From: Chryseobacterium sp. Leaf405
Lineage (GTDB): Bacteria; Bacteroidota; Bacteroidia; Flavobacteriales; Weeksellaceae
Length of the DNA: 64,000 bases
NCBI RefSeq assembly: GCF_001425355.1
Contig: NZ_LMQN01000019.1
Location: 62,001-126,000 of the forward strand
Direction of reading: 5' to 3'
Numbering within the stretch: position 1 is the stretch's first letter; each line of letters opens with the position of its first letter. Made by a program: the position numbers and the translations under genes. The notes beneath the pieces were generated by a model. The model did no database searches and had not been told where the DNA came from. It saw only the letters and a list, made by a program, of their open reading frames with translations. Below are positions 23,607-33,328 of this stretch, in pieces.

Positions 23607-24926
23607 ATGTTTAAAAAGTTACTTTTTCTTTCAGCGCTTGGTATTTCAACTGCCGTTTTTTCTCAACAAAATGTAAAAGAAAAATTGGGAAGCTACTTTG
23701 ATTCTCTGTTTGTGCATCATAAAGTGATGGGAAGTTTTGCGTTTGCAGAAAATGATCGACCGACTTTTGTGAAAGTAATCGGATTTGCAGATGTTGAAAA
23801 AAAGCAGAAAGCTAATATAAATACGCAATATAGAATTGGTTCCATTAGCAAAACGTTCACGGCAGTTTTGGTCATGAAAGCAGTTGAAGATAAAAAGATT
23901 TCTTTAGACAAAAAACTTTCAGATTTCTATCCTGAAATTCCTAATGCAGACAAAATTACCATCGAAAATTTATTGCAGCACAGAACGGGAATTCACAATC
24001 TGACGGATGAAGCCGAGTTTGCACAATATTATACTAAGCCTCAAACTGGGAATGACTTGGTTGCTATCATTAAAAAATATAAAAGTGATTTTGAGCCGGG
24101 TTCAAAGCATGAATATAGCAATTCAAATTTCATTTTATTAGGACTAATTCTTGAAAAAGTATATAAAAAATCCTATACTGAATTAATTAAGACTAAAATT
24201 GCAAAACCTTTAAAATTAATCTCAACGGGAGTCGGAGGAAAAATTGATACTTCAAAAGATCAGGCAAAATCTTATCAGTATTTCAACGGAATTTATCTTG
24301 CTGCTCCGGAAACAGATATGAGTGTCCCGATCGGAGCAGGAAATATTGTTTCAACGCCAAGAGAACTTTTGATATTCATTTTAGGATTGGAAAACGGGAA
24401 ATTAATCAAAAGAGAAAACGTTGATAAAATGAAAAATTTTATTGATGATTATGGCTATGGTCTGGTGAAATTTCCGTTTGAAAAATATTCGGGATTTGGT
24501 CATAATGGAGCGATTGATGGTTTCAGATCAGAATTGGTTTATTTTCCGGAGTTGAAAACGGCAGTGAGCTTCATAACCAATCAGGAAGATATGGATTCTG
24601 ACGACATTTTCGATAAAATGATGGCTGCAGCCACAGGTAAAGATTTTAAAATGCCGGATTTTAAAGGTATTGTAGTTTCCGCAGATATTTTAAAAAAATA
24701 TGAAGGGAATTATAAAACCAAGGATTTCCCTTTAGATATCAAAATCTTTATAGAAAATGGAGTGTTAAAAGGTCAGGCAACGGGTCAGGACGCTTTTCCT
24801 TTGGAAGCTGTTTCTGAAAATGAATTTAAATTTGACATCGCAGGAATTAAAGTTAAATTTAATGCAGAAAACGGAACGATGGATTTTGCTCAGGGAGCTA
24901 ATCAATTTACCTTTAAAAAAGAATAA
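23607..24926 (+). CDS. Secreted serine hydrolase, beta-lactamase class C fold
   Basis: 439 residues, signal peptide ending VFSQQ. The penicillin-binding-like catalytic set is present: S79-x-x-K82 (GSISKTF), Y170-S-N172 and a GHNG segment near 293 in place of KTG. After the catalytic domain (about 25-340) a C-terminal lipocalin-like region (about 350-439) follows. Family members are D-aminopeptidases, esterases and peptidoglycan or peptide hydrolases; few are true beta-lactamases. First gene of a tight three-gene unit with a 76-aa unknown and an M1 peptidase, which suggests a role in periplasmic peptide processing. Confidence 0.85.
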   Translation: MFKKLLFLSALGISTAVFSQQNVKEKLGSYFDSLFVHHKVMGSFAFAENDRPTFVKVIGFADVEKKQKANINTQYRIGSISKTFTAVLVMKAVEDKKISLDKKLSDFYPEIPNADKITIENLLQHRTGIHNLTDEAEFAQYYTKPQTGNDLVAIIKKYKSDFEPGSKHEYSNSNFILLGLILEKVYKKSYTELIKTKIAKPLKLISTGVGGKIDTSKDQAKSYQYFNGIYLAAPETDMSVPIGAGNIVSTPRELLIFILGLENGKLIKRENVDKMKNFIDDYGYGLVKFPFEKYSGFGHNGAIDGFRSELVYFPELKTAVSFITNQEDMDSDDIFDKMMAAATGKDFKMPDFKGIVVSADILKKYEGNYKTKDFPLDIKIFIENGVLKGQATGQDAFPLEAVSENEFKFDIAGIKVKFNAENGTMDFAQGANQFTFKKE

Positions 24927-25157
24927 ATGAAATATCTAAAAATCAATACCGAAGAAACTGCTAATCTTGAAGCATTGAAAAATGCAATTCTTCAGATGAA
25001 AGGCGTAGATTCTATAGAAATCATCGACGATGAAAACACTGAAAGTGAGCTGAAAAAAGCTTTTCATAAAACAAAAGAACAGTTTAAAAAAGGAGATTAC
25101 GAAACGGTAGTCAATGATATTTTCGACATTTTAACAAAAAATAATTCTAAAAAATAA
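24927..25157 (+). CDS. Hypothetical protein, 76 aa
   Basis: Its ATG directly abuts the stop codon of the serine hydrolase and its stop is 2 bp before the peptidase ATG, so translation is coupled. The sequence reads as a beta-alpha-beta start (LKINTEETANLEALKNAIL, then VDSIEIID) and a charged helical second half (SELKKAFHKTKEQFKKGDY). No signal peptide, so it would stay in the cytoplasm while both neighbours are exported. I do not recognise the family. A ferredoxin-like or antitoxin-like fold is possible but not demonstrated. Confidence 0.72.
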   Translation: MKYLKINTEETANLEALKNAILQMKGVDSIEIIDDENTESELKKAFHKTKEQFKKGDYETVVNDIFDILTKNNSKK

Positions 25158-25159
25158 TA

Positions 25160-27673
25160 ATGAAAAAAGCTATTTTATCGATTGCTCTTTTGGGTGGGAT
25201 CTTCTTTTCCGCAAATGTAGCAGCACAAACCGAAACTTCAGGCAGAGAAAAGGTCTACAGAGCCACTCACACGAAAGTAACGGAACTTAAACATACTAAG
25301 CTTAAAGTAAATTTCGACTATCAGAAGGAACAGATGAACGGAGAAGAATGGCTGACTGCCGCTCCTTTTTTCTATCCTACCAACGAACTGACACTTGATG
25401 CAAAGGGAATGTTGATTCATGAAGTAGCTTTGGATATCAATGGTAAAAAATCTCCTTTAAAATACGATTACAAGGATGATGTGTTGAAAATTACTTTAGA
25501 TAAAACATATCAGAAAAACCAAGATTACACGGTTTACATTAAATATACTTCCCGTCCGAACGAAGTGAAACAGGAGGGAAGTGCAGCAATTAATGATGCA
25601 AAAGGATTGTATTTTATTAATGCTCAGGGAAAAGATCCTGACAAGCCGACGCAGATCTGGACGCAGGGAGAAACAGAATCTTCTTCTGCATGGTTTCCTA
25701 CCATCGATAAATCTAACCAGAAAACCACTCAGGAAATCTACATGACTGTTCCTGATAAATATGTCACTCTTTCTAACGGATTGTTGAAAGATTCTCAGAA
25801 AGAAGCCAATGGATTAAGAACAGATCATTGGGTAATGGATAAGAGACATTCTACCTATCTTTTCTTTATGGGAATTGGTGAGTATGCGATTGTGAAAGAC
25901 AAATGGAGAAATATTGCGGTAGATTATTACATCGAAAAAGAGTACGAACCGTACGCAAAGCAGATCTATGGAAACACTCCGGAAATGATTGAGTTTTTCT
26001 CTAAAAAGCTGGGTTACGATTATCCGTGGGCAAAATATGCACAGATTTCTGGAAGAGATTATGTGAGTGGTGCAATGGAAAATACAACAGCAACACTCCA
26101 CGGAAGCGATATTTTGCAAAAACCGGGACAGTTAATCGACGAAAATACATGGGAAGATACCATTGCTCACGAACTATTCCACCAGTGGTTTGGCGATTTG
26201 GTGACTGCGGAAAGCTGGAGTAATCTTACGGTAAATGAATCTTTTGCGAACTATTCAGAATATCTTTGGAACGAATATAAGTATGGAAAAGATCAGGCAG
26301 ATTATCATCAAATGAAGGATGTGAATAATTACATTCATAATCCTGGAGATTTTAAGAAGGATTTGGTACGATTCGATTACGATTCCAGAGAAGATGTTTT
26401 CGATCTGGTAACCTATCAGAAAGGAGGCGGAATTCTTCATATGTTGAGAAATTATTTAGGTGATGATGCTTTCTTTGCCGGAATGAATGATTATCTGAAA
26501 ACAAACGAATATCAGAATGGAGAGGCGCATCAGTTAAGATTATCATTCGAAAAAGTTTCAGGAAAAGATCTTAATTGGTTCTTCAATCAATGGTATTTCG
26601 GAAGCGGACACCCGAAAATCAAATATTCTTATACTTTCGAACCTGTTAAAAAACAAGTTGCCGTAGTTATTGAGCAAATTCAGGAGCAACCGTTTGAGTT
26701 TCCTTTGGCAATCGATGTTTACGATAATGGAAAACCGAAAAGATATAATGTCTGGGTAAATGCAGAAGGGAAAAGTACTTTCAATTTTGATGTTTCTAAG
26801 AATGCAGACTTAGTAAATATCAACGCAGATGGTATTTTAGTGGCAGATATTACCGATACAAAAACGCCTGAGCAATATTTAATGCAGTTTACAGTTTCTA
26901 AGGAATTCAAAAGCAGATACAATGCATTAAACGGAATTAAAGATCAGGTTGGCAAAAATCCGGCCGCAACAAAATTATTGGCAACAGCGTTGAAAGATCC
27001 TTATTTCAGAACTAAAATAAAAGCGTTGCAGTTGATGGATTTATCAAATCCAGAACAATTCAAAGCGTTGGGTTCTGATGTTGAAAAACTTGCTTCAAAT
27101 GATCCTAAGACATTGGTTCAGGCAGCAGCCATTTCAGCATTAGCGAAAACGAAGGATGAAAAATATATGCCGATCTTCGAAAAAGGAGTGAATGCAGTTT
27201 CAAATTCCGTGAAAGGAAATTCGATCAGTGCGATTGTTACGGTAGATCCTGCGAGAGGAAATGCTTTAGCAGAGAAAGTAGATCTGGAAGGTGCTTCGGA
27301 GACTTTATTAGGACAAATGTTACCAATTGTTGTAAAAAACAAAGTGACTTCTCAGATGTCGAATATTGCTCCGCTTGTGGCATTTTATCCTTTTATTAAA
27401 TTCCAGAATCCTGAATTGGGGAAATCTGCGGAAGAAGGTTATAACTGGATTATGTCTTCAGATAATCTGAAAGCGACAGAAAGTGTTACAAAAATTATAA
27501 ATCAGGCTAAAGGACAGATGGGAAATAATCCACAGGTTAAAATGATGATAACCCAGATGTTGAAAGATGGTCTTGCCAAGAAAATGGAACTTCTGAAACA
27601 GAATCCTCAAAGTGCGGCAAGCATCAACAAACAAATTGATGTAATGAATAAAGCCATTGAAGATTTTAAATAA
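25160..27673 (+). CDS. M1-family aminopeptidase
   Basis: 837 residues, signal peptide ending VAAQ. The M1 set is present: the exopeptidase motif GAMEN at 304-308, zinc ligands H337, H341 (HELFH) and E360 (NESFANY), and the stabilising Tyr expected near 421 in FDLVTYQKGG. N-terminal beta domain about 30-230, catalytic domain about 235-450, then a long C-terminal helical-repeat region (about 580-837) that forms the lid. It removes N-terminal residues from peptides, probably in the periplasm. Third gene of the hydrolase unit; its terminator follows directly. Confidence 0.95.
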   Translation: MKKAILSIALLGGIFFSANVAAQTETSGREKVYRATHTKVTELKHTKLKVNFDYQKEQMNGEEWLTAAPFFYPTNELTLDAKGMLIHEVALDINGKKSPLKYDYKDDVLKITLDKTYQKNQDYTVYIKYTSRPNEVKQEGSAAINDAKGLYFINAQGKDPDKPTQIWTQGETESSSAWFPTIDKSNQKTTQEIYMTVPDKYVTLSNGLLKDSQKEANGLRTDHWVMDKRHSTYLFFMGIGEYAIVKDKWRNIAVDYYIEKEYEPYAKQIYGNTPEMIEFFSKKLGYDYPWAKYAQISGRDYVSGAMENTTATLHGSDILQKPGQLIDENTWEDTIAHELFHQWFGDLVTAESWSNLTVNESFANYSEYLWNEYKYGKDQADYHQMKDVNNYIHNPGDFKKDLVRFDYDSREDVFDLVTYQKGGGILHMLRNYLGDDAFFAGMNDYLKTNEYQNGEAHQLRLSFEKVSGKDLNWFFNQWYFGSGHPKIKYSYTFEPVKKQVAVVIEQIQEQPFEFPLAIDVYDNGKPKRYNVWVNAEGKSTFNFDVSKNADLVNINADGILVADITDTKTPEQYLMQFTVSKEFKSRYNALNGIKDQVGKNPAATKLLATALKDPYFRTKIKALQLMDLSNPEQFKALGSDVEKLASNDPKTLVQAAAISALAKTKDEKYMPIFEKGVNAVSNSVKGNSISAIVTVDPARGNALAEKVDLEGASETLLGQMLPIVVKNKVTSQMSNIAPLVAFYPFIKFQNPELGKSAEEGYNWIMSSDNLKATESVTKIINQAKGQMGNNPQVKMMITQMLKDGLAKKMELLKQNPQSAASINKQIDVMNKAIEDFK

Positions 27674-27703
27674 TTTTCGGATAAGATTCACTAATATTTT
27701 ATG

Positions 27704-27735
27704 ATAACCGCTATTTTAATAGCGGTTATTTTTAT
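27704..27735 (+). terminator. Terminator after the M1 peptidase gene
   Basis: ATAACCGCTATT pairs with AATAGCGGTTAT, with a T-rich tail. Confidence 0.85.
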
Positions 27736-27806
27736 TGCTTAAACGATTTTTGTTATTATTAATTCAAAATATTTTAATTTAATATGATTATTTTGTTTTA
27801 TATTGT

Positions 27807-27814
27807 TAAATTTG
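27807..27814 (+). promoter_or_regulatory. -7 promoter element of the T9SS cargo gene
   Basis: TAAATTTG fits TAnnTTTG, 32 bases before the ATG. Confidence 0.5.
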
Positions 27815-27845
27815 TTGTCTAATTAATATTTTTAAATTTATATAT

Positions 27846-28679
27846 ATGAAAACAACTTTATTTTCTATGAATGTAGGAAATCGCTATTTTTTACCGGCTT
27901 TATTGGCTTTTTTATCAATAAGTTCCAGAGCCCAAGTCTCTACATTTCCTTGGACGGAAACTTTTGAAGATAGTTCGCCGACGAGATCAAGCTGGACGCA
28001 GATTTACGAAACCAATACCATGAGCTGGACTTTTGCATCTTCGGCAACATTAGGAAGTAATGGGGTCACGGCTTTTGCAGGAACAAAATTTGCCAATTTT
28101 CCTGCTAATTCTTCTACTGCAGATAAAACAAAACTTGTAAGTCCGCCATTAAATACAGCAGGAATTAGTGATCCCAGATTGAATTTTTATGTCATCAATC
28201 CGCAGCAGGGAGCCAATGCCAATTGGATTAGAATTTATTATCGTCTTTCACCTACAGATTCCTGGAATATGATGATGGGTTTTCAGCCGCCCTTTAGTTC
28301 TTGGTACTTATTCGGTAATATTGGGATACCTACAAACGTTTACCAGATCGCTATTGAATGTGAAAATGCACAGGGATATTCTACTTTAATAGATAATTTT
28401 AGCATTAGCAGTGGTGTTCTTGCAGTTAAAGATGTTATGAATCCTTTAAAATCATCGATCAGATATTATCCAAATCCTGTAAAGAATACATTGAATTATA
28501 CAGGTAGGGAAAAGATTAATGAAATTACTATTTACGATGAAACAGGAAGAAAAATTAAGACTGAAAAGGCAAATTCAACAGACGGAAATATCGATATCTC
28601 TAATTTGAACAACGGAATGTATATCATTTCAGGAAAAACCGACGGCGGAACTGAGACTTTTAAAATAATTAAAAACTAA
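27846..28679 (+). CDS. T9SS-exported protein with adhesin-like domain
   Basis: 277 residues. Signal peptide ends SSRAQ. The middle (about 30-195) resembles the cleaved-adhesin/MAM-like jelly roll of flavobacterial surface proteins: FPWTETFED at the start, KLVSPPLN, then LIDNFSISS at the end. The last ~75 residues are a type A sorting domain (YYPNPVKNTLN, then DISNLNNGMYIIS and the terminal FKIIKN), which is removed on export by the type IX system. Secreted or cell-surface. The ligand is unknown and it lies alone. Confidence 0.88.
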   Translation: MKTTLFSMNVGNRYFLPALLAFLSISSRAQVSTFPWTETFEDSSPTRSSWTQIYETNTMSWTFASSATLGSNGVTAFAGTKFANFPANSSTADKTKLVSPPLNTAGISDPRLNFYVINPQQGANANWIRIYYRLSPTDSWNMMMGFQPPFSSWYLFGNIGIPTNVYQIAIECENAQGYSTLIDNFSISSGVLAVKDVMNPLKSSIRYYPNPVKNTLNYTGREKINEITIYDETGRKIKTEKANSTDGNIDISNLNNGMYIISGKTDGGTETFKIIKN

Positions 28680-28728
28680 AAACGCAAAATAATAAGCAAA
28701 AAATTTTATTTAATTAATAATTTACACC

Positions 28729-28757
28729 AAGGCATCTTTTTATGAGGTGCCTTTTGT
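28729..28757 (+). terminator. Terminator after the T9SS cargo gene
   Basis: AAGGCATCT and AGGTGCCTT form a stem with one G-T pair, followed by a short T run. Confidence 0.7.
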
Positions 28758-28852
28758 TATTGATTTTAATTTAAACATTTCTTAAAATTTGGAAAGAATC
28801 ATGTATGATTAAACGTTTACATTTTCTAAATTCGTATTAAAATTAAAGTAAT

Positions 28853-30181
28853 ATGACTTTTGGAATTGAGGCAGCAAGCTTTTACGCACCGTCTTTATAT
28901 TTAGAAATTAAAGAGTTAGCAGAAAAAAGAGGAATAGAACCCGCAAAATTGGAAAAAGGTTTGGGGTTGCATAAAATGGGATTTCCCGATGTACATGAAG
29001 ATGCAGCAACTTTTGCAGCAGAGGCGTTGTTGAAACTCATCAAAGATTATAATCTTAATCCAAAAGAAATATCAAGAATTTATCTGGGAACGGAAAGTGC
29101 CTTAGATGCAGCAAAACCAACCGCTTCTTATGCCATGCAGATGGTTGAAAAAGTCTTGGAAAATGAATTTGGCGAGAGATGTTTTAAAAACTGTGACGTT
29201 GTGGATCTTACATTTGCTTGTATCGGAGCCGTTGATGCTCTTCATAATTCATTGGATTTTGTGAGGGTAAATCCTGACAAAAAAGCGGTTGTCATTGCCA
29301 GCGATTATGCAAAATATGAGTTGGCATCTTCCGGTGAATATACGCAAGGCGGTGGTGCCGTTGCTGTTTTGGTATCTTCAAAATCTGAATTAATTGAAAT
29401 TGAAAATAATTGGGGAGTCGCTACAGAAAGTGTTTTTGATTTTTTCAAGCCGAGACGTCATTTCAACAAGGAAGATTTAAAAAATGTACCAGAAAATTTT
29501 CCTGAAAAAATTGAAGTTTTTACGGATGAACCTGTTTTCGACGGACAATATTCCAATCAATGTTATCAGGATAGAATCAAAGAAGCATATAATCATTACA
29601 AAGAAATTACAGGGAAAGATAAGCCTTATGAAAGTTGGAAATATTTGATTTTCCATCTTCCGTATGCTTTTCATGGGAAAAGGGTTTTCACAGAAATTTA
29701 CAGTTTGGAAAACTGTTTGTCTTACGAAATTCCTGAAGAGCAAAAAGCAGTGGCAAAATCTGAGGATTACATTCAGTTTATCAATGATAAAATTGAAAAA
29801 TCTCAACGAGCTTCTTCGGAAATTGGAAATATGTATACAGCTTCGATTTTTATGGCTTTACTTTCTGCGCTGCAAACTTCTTTCAATGAAAATGAAGAAT
29901 TAGCAGGACAGGAAATCGGATTTTTAGGATACGGAAGCGGTTCAAAATCAAAAGTTTTCGCTGGAAAAGTCTCAGAAAACTGGAAAACAGTTGTCACAAA
30001 ATGGGATTTATTTGAAGAATTAAAAAACAGAACAGCAATTGATTTTGAAACTTATGAAAAACTCCACAGAAAACAATTGGAAAATTCTGTTAATTCTGAT
30101 TATAAAGGATTTGGTTTGAAATCGGTCGAATTAGAAAATCCAGTTTTGAAGGGAGCAAGATATTATGATTATCAAGATTAA
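28853..30181 (+). CDS. Hydroxymethylglutaryl-CoA synthase
   Basis: 442 residues, thiolase fold. Condenses acetyl-CoA with acetoacetyl-CoA to HMG-CoA, the committed entry to the mevalonate route to isoprenoids, which flavobacteria use instead of the MEP route. Catalytic residues are visible: E81 (LGTESALDAAKP), acyl-carrying C123 (LTFACIGAVDAL) and H268 (IFHLPYAFHGK). A GYGSGSKSKVF glycine loop lies near the C-terminus. Other mevalonate genes are not in the window. The frame is uninterrupted and the terminator is at 30195. Confidence 0.93.
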   Translation: MTFGIEAASFYAPSLYLEIKELAEKRGIEPAKLEKGLGLHKMGFPDVHEDAATFAAEALLKLIKDYNLNPKEISRIYLGTESALDAAKPTASYAMQMVEKVLENEFGERCFKNCDVVDLTFACIGAVDALHNSLDFVRVNPDKKAVVIASDYAKYELASSGEYTQGGGAVAVLVSSKSELIEIENNWGVATESVFDFFKPRRHFNKEDLKNVPENFPEKIEVFTDEPVFDGQYSNQCYQDRIKEAYNHYKEITGKDKPYESWKYLIFHLPYAFHGKRVFTEIYSLENCLSYEIPEEQKAVAKSEDYIQFINDKIEKSQRASSEIGNMYTASIFMALLSALQTSFNENEELAGQEIGFLGYGSGSKSKVFAGKVSENWKTVVTKWDLFEELKNRTAIDFETYEKLHRKQLENSVNSDYKGFGLKSVELENPVLKGARYYDYQD

Positions 30182-30194
30182 AATTATAAATTAT

Positions 30195-30224
30195 AGCATC
30201 TCATTTTTGGGATGCTTTGTTTTT
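30195..30224 (+). terminator. Terminator after the HMG-CoA synthase gene
   Basis: AGCATCTC and GGGATGCT pair around ATTTTT, followed by TTGTTTTT; the hairpin also sits just upstream of the next lipoprotein gene. Confidence 0.7.
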
Positions 30225-30237
30225 AAATTAAAGAATT

Positions 30238-30678
30238 ATGCGAAATTTAGTTTTTCTGATTACCATTTTTAGCTTTTTGTCTTGTTCAAAGAAAAATAAT
30301 GATTATTCGATTATGAATACTTTTTTTGATGAGCATAAAATAAGATTAAAGAATCTTTCATCAGAGCCATTTTATCTAAGAGAAGGACTCAAATATTGGG
30401 AAGAAAAAGAGTTTAAAGATTTGAATTTTGAAATTGTAAAAAATGAAAAATATACAATTGATACTTCTTTGGTAAAAAATAAATTTATTGATTCAAAAGT
30501 TTATTGCACATCAAGAATATCAAAACCCTTATTTTCAAAGGATAGGAAAAGACTGCTTTTGGCCGTGGAAGAAGATTGCAAATCTGATAAAAGTGTAACG
30601 ATATATCTACTTAAAGAAATTGCCGGCAAATACATTTATGAAACTGACATTAGTTCAATAAGAACTTCTGTTGATTAG
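30238..30678 (+). CDS. Small lipoprotein of unknown function
   Basis: 146 residues with a short lipoprotein signal (lipobox FLSC) and a mature start C-S-K-K-N-N-D. It has no similarity I can name. A charged middle and a repeating beta pattern (VTIYLLKEI) suggest a small globular periplasmic domain. It follows the HMG-CoA synthase terminator and is convergent with the AraC gene, with only 2 bp between stop codons. Confidence 0.6.
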   Translation: MRNLVFLITIFSFLSCSKKNNDYSIMNTFFDEHKIRLKNLSSEPFYLREGLKYWEEKEFKDLNFEIVKNEKYTIDTSLVKNKFIDSKVYCTSRISKPLFSKDRKRLLLAVEEDCKSDKSVTIYLLKEIAGKYIYETDISSIRTSVD

Positions 30679-30680
30679 AA

Positions 30681-31604
30681 TTAAATATTAAACATAATTT
30701 CGTTCTGATAAATTTTTGGTGTCACTCCAACCAATTGTTTAAAAACTCTCGTAAAATAATTAGTATCAGAAAAACCGGTCTGGAAAGCAGTTTCTTTAAT
30801 GCTGTTCTGACTTGCCAGAAGTTCTTTAGCTCTGCGGATTCTTTCCCGTAAAATAAAATCATTGGGGGAAGTTCCCAGTTCATCTTTAAACATTTTAAAG
30901 AAATTGGATTTGCTTACATACGTCAGTTTGGCAATGCTGTCGATTGATAATTTCTGATGAAGATTTTTCTTGATATAATCTACTGCAAAACCTATCCTCG
31001 ACCTACTTTTAGCAATGTTTTTTTCTACCATACTTCTTGCCTGGGTCTGCATTAGTCTGATTAATAGTTCTTTCAACGCAAAATCTGCCATAATATCTTT
31101 CTGCGAATTATCATCCATGGCAATTCTCATGATATTGTTGGTTGCTGATGCTAAAGATTTATTGTTAAAAATAAAATATTCATCCAATTCGATATTCCAT
31201 TGGGAAGATTCATCCACTTTGGGAAAATGATAATTCAAATGATTTAAGGAGTTTTCGATAAATTCGGGGTTCAGGCTTAAAGAAATACATTGCGATGGGG
31301 TTTCATCGGCTTCAGGAAAATTAATAACCATTGTCTCGCCAGGCGAAACCAATACACTTTCTCCCGGGAAATAATCGAAATAACCTGTCTTATTATCAAT
31401 TTTCATGTGTTTTTTCCCACGAAGCATAGCGGTAAATGCAATGGTTTCAAAATGCAGTTTTACGTCAAAAGCAGCTTTATGAGTCTCATATATGCTGAAT
31501 TCACAATTATTTAGATTGAACTTTGTTTCATTCTCAACTAAGTGATTTAGCTGATTTTCTCCCTTTAATTCAGGTGTATTCAATAAAGTCTTGTGATTAT
31601 TCAT
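30681..31604 (-). CDS. AraC-family transcriptional regulator
   Basis: 307 residues from ATG 31604 (a TTG two codons upstream is less likely). The N-terminal ~180 residues form a cupin-like sensor domain. The C-terminal double helix-turn-helix (about 205-305) carries SIDSIAKLTYVSKSNFFKMF and the RVFKQLVGVTPKIY block near the end. Divergent from the aldehyde dehydrogenase gene, so it almost certainly regulates the dehydrogenase-DUF779 unit in response to an aldehyde or alcohol. A TAnnTTTG element lies 30 bases upstream. Confidence 0.9.
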   Translation of the reverse strand: MNNHKTLLNTPELKGENQLNHLVENETKFNLNNCEFSIYETHKAAFDVKLHFETIAFTAMLRGKKHMKIDNKTGYFDYFPGESVLVSPGETMVINFPEADETPSQCISLSLNPEFIENSLNHLNYHFPKVDESSQWNIELDEYFIFNNKSLASATNNIMRIAMDDNSQKDIMADFALKELLIRLMQTQARSMVEKNIAKSRSRIGFAVDYIKKNLHQKLSIDSIAKLTYVSKSNFFKMFKDELGTSPNDFILRERIRRAKELLASQNSIKETAFQTGFSDTNYFTRVFKQLVGVTPKIYQNEIMFNI

Positions 31605-31633
31605 TTCCAAATATTTTGTTTTTGCGTGCTACT

Positions 31634-31641
31634 CAAATATA
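31634..31641 (-). promoter_or_regulatory. -7 promoter element of the AraC gene
   Basis: Minus-strand TATATTTG fits TAnnTTTG. Two TATGC sequences 46 bp apart (31690 and 31736) in the same divergent region are possible regulator contacts. Confidence 0.5.
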
Positions 31642-31785
31642 GAAAATTATCAACGGATAGAAATGTTAACAAAAATATAAAATTCGTGGTATGCACAATT
31701 TTGATATTTTTTTGTACGATTTTGCTATGCGAATGTCACAGGTAAATGTAATTTGGTTGTAGATAAAAATTAAAATTATATCAAT

Positions 31786-33315
31786 ATGAGCACTACAACA
31801 CAACAACAATCAGAGACATTATTACAATGGCCTGAAATTAAAAACAGATATGATAATTATATTGACGGAAAATTTACAGCACCCGTAAACGGGAAATATT
31901 TTGACGTCGTTTCTCCAATTGATGGGAAAAACTTCACACAAGCGGCTCATTCGTCTAAAGAAGATTTGGAACTGGCAGTTAATGCGGCTGAAAAAGCATT
32001 CCAGACATGGAAAGACACTTCTTCTACGGAAAGAAGTATTATTTTAAATAAAATTGCCGACAGAATCGAGCAGAATTTAGAATATATCGCAACTGTTGAA
32101 ACGATCGACAACGGTAAAGCGGTAAGAGAAACATTGGCAGCAGATATTCCTTTGGCAGTAGATCATTTCAGATATTTTGCTTCGGTTATTCGGGCTGAAG
32201 AAGGTTCTCACAACGAGCTTGATAAAGATACGGTTTCATTAATCGTTCACGAACCGCTTGGCGTAATTGCACAAATCATTCCGTGGAATTTCCCGATCTT
32301 AATGGCAGTATGGAAATTAGCCCCGGCTTTGGCAGCAGGAAACTGTGTTGTCTTAAAACCGGCAGAAAGTACCCCGATTTCTATCATGGTTTTAATGGAA
32401 TTGATTGGTGACCTTCTGCCGCCGGGAGTTGTAAATATCGTCAACGGTTTCGGTGCAGAATTGGGAAGAGCTTTAGTGACGAATCCAAAAGTGAACAAAG
32501 CTGCATTTACAGGTTCTACGGCAACAGGTCGTCTGGTGATGCAGTATGCAACGGAAAATATCATTCCTGTAACATTGGAACTAGGTGGAAAATCGCCGAA
32601 TGTTTTCTTCAGTTCGGTGATGGATGCAGACGATGCATTTTTAGATAAAGCAATTGAAGGAGCTGTTCTTTTTGCTTTAAATCAAGGGGAAATCTGTACC
32701 TGCCCGTCAAGATTATTGATTCAGGAAGATATTGCAGATGCTTTCATCGCAAAGGTAATTGAAAGAGTAAAAGCAATTAAAGTCGGAAATCCGTTGGATA
32801 AAACGGTGATGATGGGTGCGCAGGCTTCTCAGATTCAAAAAGATAAAATCCTTTCTTACATCAAATTAGGAAAAGAGGAAGGAGCAGAAGTGCTTGTTGG
32901 AGGTGATGTCAATAATGTTGGTGAGGGCTTGGAAAACGGATATTATATACAGCCAACAATTTTTAAAGGAAACAACAGAATGAGAATTTTTCAGGAAGAA
33001 ATTTTCGGACCGGTTTTGGCATTTACAACTTTTAAAGATGAAGAAGAAGGTATTAAAATTGCCAACGATACCATTTACGGACTTGGAGCCGGAGTTTGGA
33101 CCAGAGATGCGCACCAGTTGTACAATGTTCCACGTCAGATTCAGGCAGGCAGAGTTTGGGTAAACCAATATCATTCTTATCCTGCGGGGGCTCCGTTTGG
33201 AGGATACAAACAATCGGGAATCGGTAGAGAAAATCACAAAATGATGTTGGATCACTATCGACAAACTAAAAATATGTTGATTTCTTATAACAAAAACAAA
33301 TTAGGTTTCTTTTAA
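31786..33315 (+). CDS. NAD(P)-dependent aldehyde dehydrogenase
   Basis: 509 residues, full-length ALDH superfamily, oxidising an aldehyde to its acid. Visible: N169 in IIPWNFP, the FTGSTATGR cofactor loop (241-249), general base E265 in LELGGKSP, catalytic C304 in NQGEICTCPSR. A second Cys (C306) lies two residues on, as in the ExaC/AldA acetaldehyde or glycolaldehyde-type enzymes that usually occur next to DUF779 genes. Cytoplasmic. Divergent from its likely AraC regulator and followed, after a repeat-filled gap, by DUF779. Confidence 0.94.
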   Translation: MSTTTQQQSETLLQWPEIKNRYDNYIDGKFTAPVNGKYFDVVSPIDGKNFTQAAHSSKEDLELAVNAAEKAFQTWKDTSSTERSIILNKIADRIEQNLEYIATVETIDNGKAVRETLAADIPLAVDHFRYFASVIRAEEGSHNELDKDTVSLIVHEPLGVIAQIIPWNFPILMAVWKLAPALAAGNCVVLKPAESTPISIMVLMELIGDLLPPGVVNIVNGFGAELGRALVTNPKVNKAAFTGSTATGRLVMQYATENIIPVTLELGGKSPNVFFSSVMDADDAFLDKAIEGAVLFALNQGEICTCPSRLLIQEDIADAFIAKVIERVKAIKVGNPLDKTVMMGAQASQIQKDKILSYIKLGKEEGAEVLVGGDVNNVGEGLENGYYIQPTIFKGNNRMRIFQEEIFGPVLAFTTFKDEEEGIKIANDTIYGLGAGVWTRDAHQLYNVPRQIQAGRVWVNQYHSYPAGAPFGGYKQSGIGRENHKMMLDHYRQTKNMLISYNKNKLGFF

Positions 33316-33328
33316 TCTTTAAATATTA

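Noticed and set aside
23607..24926. Antibiotic-resistance beta-lactamase
   Set aside because: It has the class C fold and SxxK/YxN residues, but lacks a clear KTG motif and carries a C-terminal domain typical of peptidases and esterases, so resistance is not claimed.
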